NCBI GenBank assembly: GCA_015709715.1
Contig: CP054184.1
Location: forward strand, 3,891,001 to 3,955,000
DNA from: Nitrospira sp.
GTDB taxonomy: Bacteria > Nitrospirota > Nitrospiria > Nitrospirales > Nitrospiraceae
Length of the DNA stretch: 64,000 nucleotides
Direction of reading: 5' to 3'
A model generated the notes under the pieces. It worked only from the letters and a program-made list of their open reading frames with translations. It ran no database searches and had not been told where the DNA came from. Of the stretch, positions 61,543 to 64,000 are shown piece by piece (position 1 is the first letter of the stretch; every line of letters starts with the position of its first letter). The position numbers were made by a program, and so were the translations under genes.

Positions 61543-62367
61543 ATGCGAACATTTACGCGAAGCCTCCATCAAGCGGTGTTGATTCTGGTCTTGCTGCACC
61601 CGTGGTCGTCCCTTTACGCGTGGGACGCCACAGGCCATGCGATTGTAGCCATGCTGGCAGAGGAACGACTGACGCCATCAGCCCGAGCGGCTGTCACCAC
61701 ATTGCTAGACGGTCAGTCGATGGTCGACGTTGCCTCCTGGCCTGATCAAATTCGCAATCAGCAGACGGCGCCTTGGCATTACGTGAACATCGAGATTGAT
61801 GAGACACAGTTTGAACCAGCTCGACACTGTCCGGATCGGCAATGTGTCGTTGGCCAGATCGAACGGTTTCGGGAGACGTTGGCTGATCCCTCGATCAATT
61901 CAACGAAGCGACAGAAGGCGCTCAAGTACCTGGTTCACTTTGTGGGAGATCTCCACCAGCCCCTACATGCTGGCCAGAACCATGACCGAGGCGGAAACGA
62001 TGTGAAGGTTGAGTTCTTGGGGAAGACCGTGAATCCCTTCACCAAGAAACCCTGGAACCTCCATCAAGTCTGGGACAATGGATTGTTGGATCAGTACGCG
62101 ACTAATGCGAAACAGGCTGTTGCGCAGATTGATCGCTATCTGACGGCGCAGAATGAAACCCAGCTGGGAAGCGGTTCGGTCGTTGAGTGGGCGATGCAGT
62201 CCCACGATCAGGCCAGAGACCATGCCTATGCGTTTGGTGAAGACCGAAAGCTCGATGAGCCCTACGTCAAACAGGCTCTTCCAATCGTAGAATCACAACT
62301 CGCTCGGGCTGGCGTAAGATTAGCCACGCTGCTCAATCACGCCCTGGAGAATGTCACGACTCATTGA
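61543..62367 (+). CDS. Secreted S1/P1-type nuclease
   Basis: The 274-residue protein has a signal peptide cleaved before W (SSLYA then WDATGHAIVAMLAEERL). All family zinc ligands are visible: N-terminal Trp and GH, the Asp in VDVASWPDQIR, His in APWHYVNIE, HFVGDLHQPLHAGQNHDRGG, NDVKVEF and the late His-x3-Asp in NLHQVWDNGLL. These enzymes cut single-stranded DNA and RNA outside the cytoplasm, probably for phosphate or nucleoside recovery. ATG 61543 fits the signal peptide. The 230-bp gap before it shows no gene. Confidence 0.93.
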   Translation: MRTFTRSLHQAVLILVLLHPWSSLYAWDATGHAIVAMLAEERLTPSARAAVTTLLDGQSMVDVASWPDQIRNQQTAPWHYVNIEIDETQFEPARHCPDRQCVVGQIERFRETLADPSINSTKRQKALKYLVHFVGDLHQPLHAGQNHDRGGNDVKVEFLGKTVNPFTKKPWNLHQVWDNGLLDQYATNAKQAVAQIDRYLTAQNETQLGSGSVVEWAMQSHDQARDHAYAFGEDRKLDEPYVKQALPIVESQLARAGVRLATLLNHALENVTTH

Positions 62368-62456
62368 CCGCTATCCAACCACCCCGTCCACTCGTATAAC
62401 CTCCTCACCCCTCTATGGAATAGCTGACAGTGCGGCCGAAGACCTAGAGTCACGGC

Positions 62457-62762
62457 ATGCATACCTCGTGGTCTCAGGATGGCCTGTCGGATGTTCCTCT
62501 CTCTTGCACCCTCTGTTTGGTCCAAGAGGAAGTGATCGGAACGGGGTGGTTGTGGGAGTTCTCCTCTACGCGGGGGCTCTTCCAGAGCCCGCTCCTTGCC
62601 AGTCCTGGCATGGTGGTCAAAGTGTCCTTCCAGTTGCCTGCCAGGGCACCGATTCGACTGGACGGTCTCGTCATCTGGGCGCGTGAGTCGGAGTTTGGAA
62701 TCAAGTGGCTCCCTAGCCCTCTCATCATGACCGAGAAAGGGGGTATTTATGAGACTTGGTAG
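62457..62762 (+). CDS. PilZ-like protein without the RxxxR motif
   Basis: The 101-residue protein has the beta-barrel pattern of PilZ: WLWEFSSTRGLFQSPLLASP (the S-x-x-G region), GMVVKVSFQLPARAPIRLDG and LVIWARESEFGIKWLP. The N-terminal R-x-x-x-R that grips c-di-GMP is absent, so it may not bind the nucleotide. It starts a series of three such proteins. The next small gene overlaps its end. Confidence 0.6.
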   Translation: MHTSWSQDGLSDVPLSCTLCLVQEEVIGTGWLWEFSSTRGLFQSPLLASPGMVVKVSFQLPARAPIRLDGLVIWARESEFGIKWLPSPLIMTEKGGIYETW

Positions 62763-62910
62763 CGCGTTGTTGCTCGGCATGCTCCTGGCTCTGGTGCTGG
62801 TCCTTATCTCCTGGGGGCACCCCCCTCAGCCTGGGGGCCTCCAAGGGAAACATCCCTTCAATAGTAGCCATAGTCAGCTGGAGCTGATCGAAGACCAGTC
62901 CGCGCACTGA
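62749..62910 (+). CDS. 53-residue membrane peptide
   Basis: ATG 62749 overlaps the end of the PilZ-like gene and has GAAAGGGGG upstream. The peptide has one hydrophobic segment (LLLGMLLALVLVLI) and a Gly/Pro-rich, His-containing tail (GHPPQPGGLQGKHPFNSSHS). It may be a signal anchor for a secreted tail. Family unknown. Confidence 0.55.
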   Translation: MRLGSALLLGMLLALVLVLISWGHPPQPGGLQGKHPFNSSHSQLELIEDQSAH

Positions 62911-63001
62911 CTCAGCCTGGTCGTTTCCGCCGCCTGCCGCTACCTTCGTGGTACACCCACTGAGTAATGCGAGCTCACGCTTCGCCCGCTAAGCTTCTTC
63001 C

Positions 63002-63355
63002 ATGCACCGCGACCGACCCAGTCAAGGAGACGGCTCAACGGAGCGATCTTCCGTATCCTGCCGTGTGGATTTTCGAGCCCTGCCTGTTACTAGCGTGATC
63101 GACCAGAGTGGGCGGCTGGACTCGCTCTGGTCGACGGGCTGTACCGTCCAGACTCCTTTGCATCTCGACTCGTCCGCCATGGTCGAGCTGCGGATCTATC
63201 TGTCGCAAGGGCAACAGCCCATCCGGATTGATCGAGCGCGGATCACTTGGAGCCATTGGACGTCCTTCAGTGTCGAGTTCGTGAGCCTCTCAGCGGAAGA
63301 CCAGGGTCGATTGGAGACGTATTTAACGAGTCGTCCGAATCCTGAACGGGCCTGA
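63002..63355 (+). CDS. PilZ-like protein
   Basis: In the 117-residue protein, CRVDFRALPVTSVIDQSGRL has R-x-x-x-R, followed by DSLWSTGCTVQTPLHLDSSA and MVELRIYLSQGQQPIRIDRA, RITWSHWTSFSVEFVSL. The fold is PilZ, though the second motif (D/N-x-S-x-x-G) is only approximated (W-S-T-G). It may bind c-di-GMP weakly or serve as a scaffold. Confidence 0.7.
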   Translation: MHRDRPSQGDGSTERSSVSCRVDFRALPVTSVIDQSGRLDSLWSTGCTVQTPLHLDSSAMVELRIYLSQGQQPIRIDRARITWSHWTSFSVEFVSLSAEDQGRLETYLTSRPNPERA

Positions 63356-63367
63356 GAGACGAGGTCC

Positions 63368-63757
63368 ATGAGGAACCCCACCATCCAACAAACAGGAGAT
63401 TGTGTGCACCCACGCTACAGCGAACGGAAGCCCACGACAGCCAAGGTCACCCTCTCAGCCGGACCACGAGTGGGGGAAGGACAGGTCCTCGATCTGACGG
63501 TTCCTGGGTGTCTCCTACAGACGGCCATGCCGCTTGAGCGGGGACAAGACGTGCAGCTGCTCATCTATCTCAACGAGCTCCGGCCCATGCGAATCAATCT
63601 GGGGATAGTGAGATGGGTGTCCGGGAGGACGGCTGGCATCGAATTCGTTCGGATGTCTGCCGAGGATCAGGAACGACTTCGCATAGTCATCGGTTATAAG
63701 CCACAACTGCGGCTCAGCGTCAGCTGGGGAGAAACACCGCTGTGTGTGGCCTACTGA
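63368..63757 (+). CDS. PilZ domain protein, probable c-di-GMP binder
   Basis: The 129-residue protein has both PilZ motifs: RYSERKPTTAKVTL (R-x-x-x-R) and VLDLTVPGCLLQTA (D-x-T-x-x-G), then VQLLIYLNELRPMRINLGIV and RWVSGRTAGIEFVRMSAEDQ. It is the best c-di-GMP candidate of the three. ATG 63368 is used; GTG 63404, with ACAGGAG upstream, is a strong alternative that would begin just before RYSER. Confidence 0.82.
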   Translation: MRNPTIQQTGDCVHPRYSERKPTTAKVTLSAGPRVGEGQVLDLTVPGCLLQTAMPLERGQDVQLLIYLNELRPMRINLGIVRWVSGRTAGIEFVRMSAEDQERLRIVIGYKPQLRLSVSWGETPLCVAY

Positions 63758-63758
63758 G

Positions 63759-63995
63759 ATGTCACCCGTGGAGAGTCGAGAGGCTGAACGACGAGTCAAA
63801 ACGCTGCTCTTCTCCAGCATGGTCGGCTTGCTGGTAGGGCTGCTCATGGCCACAGTCATTGAGGCAGAGCACCCGACACCGTCGCAGGTTCCATCAGAAC
63901 CTCTGTTGAAGGATCAGTCGTACGTGCCGAATGAACCGATTGACAGGAAGAAGATTCGCAAAGAGGGGAAGCATGCTCAATATTCGCCGCGTTGA
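63759..63995 (+). CDS. 78-residue single-span membrane protein
   Basis: ATG 63759 begins two bases after the PilZ stop (MSPVESREAERRVKTLLFSS). One membrane segment (MVGLLVGLLMATVIEA) is followed by a polar tail (PLLKDQSYVPNEPIDRKKIR). It is probably cotranscribed with the PilZ gene. Family unknown. Confidence 0.6.
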   Translation: MSPVESREAERRVKTLLFSSMVGLLVGLLMATVIEAEHPTPSQVPSEPLLKDQSYVPNEPIDRKKIRKEGKHAQYSPR

Positions 63996-64000
63996 TCACG

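Overview
The window looks like the chromosome of a high-GC Nitrospira-type bacterium (an inference from gene style, not a proven placement). Core genes are GC-rich, tightly packed with 4-bp ATGA/GTGA overlaps, and use GTG and TTG starts freely. They include two-subunit glycyl-tRNA synthetase, pyruvate phosphate dikinase, acetyl-CoA synthetase and a GpgS-like glycosyltransferase. No rRNA gene, intact tRNA gene or CRISPR array was found.

Layout. 1-11.2 kb (+): glyQ end, glyS, a membrane protein, ppdK with a histone-like tail, ribD, a secreted esterase, a secreted unknown, an MFS carrier, a 35-residue membrane peptide and ribE. 11.2-21.4 kb: acs on the minus strand; a caspase-fold/TPR protein lacking the catalytic cysteine; an envelope lipoprotein operon (LPP20-like, LpoB-like, COG3014-like, LPP20-like); a PIN-domain pair; two secreted proteins on the minus strand. 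21.4-22.5 kb: proC and a small gene whose 3' end is an attachment site.

22.48-28.15 kb is a 5.7-kb integrative element bounded by a perfect 33-bp direct repeat. It carries a tyrosine integrase, a CGNR-like zinc-finger gene, an excisionase-like HTH gene, a Rep-like gene, a small Cys-rich gene, a GC-rich hairpin block, and two AT-richer cargo genes including a half-length PLD-like protein. 28.2-39.9 kb returns to core style: glycosyltransferase, a regulator plus membrane coiled-coil pair, a TPP decarboxylase, RlmI, an OPT transporter, an XRE regulator, a TrmH/SpoU methyltransferase and an SGNH hydrolase.

40.08-52.79 kb is a second, unusual element of about 12.7 kb, bounded by a 19-bp repeat that on the right is part of a 3' tRNA-Phe fragment. 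It has a serine recombinase, a large non-coding repeat block, about a dozen small unrecognised genes, recurring short hairpins and an all-frame stop motif, an SF2-like helicase followed by a stray copy of its own C-terminus, an iteron-and-hairpin origin-like region, duplicated mini zinc-ribbon genes, a broken integrase and an intact one. It reads like an integrated plasmid or phage-satellite-like replicon and is the best candidate here for something undescribed.

52.8-58.5 kb is visibly more A/T-rich and carries a minus-strand run of a DUF2235 (Tle1-like) lipoprotein hydrolase, a small secreted protein and a large secreted SGNH hydrolase. 58.9-64 kb holds a GNAT/RHH toxin-antitoxin pair, an ankyrin-like protein, an S1/P1 nuclease, and a cluster of PilZ-like single-domain proteins with small membrane peptides.
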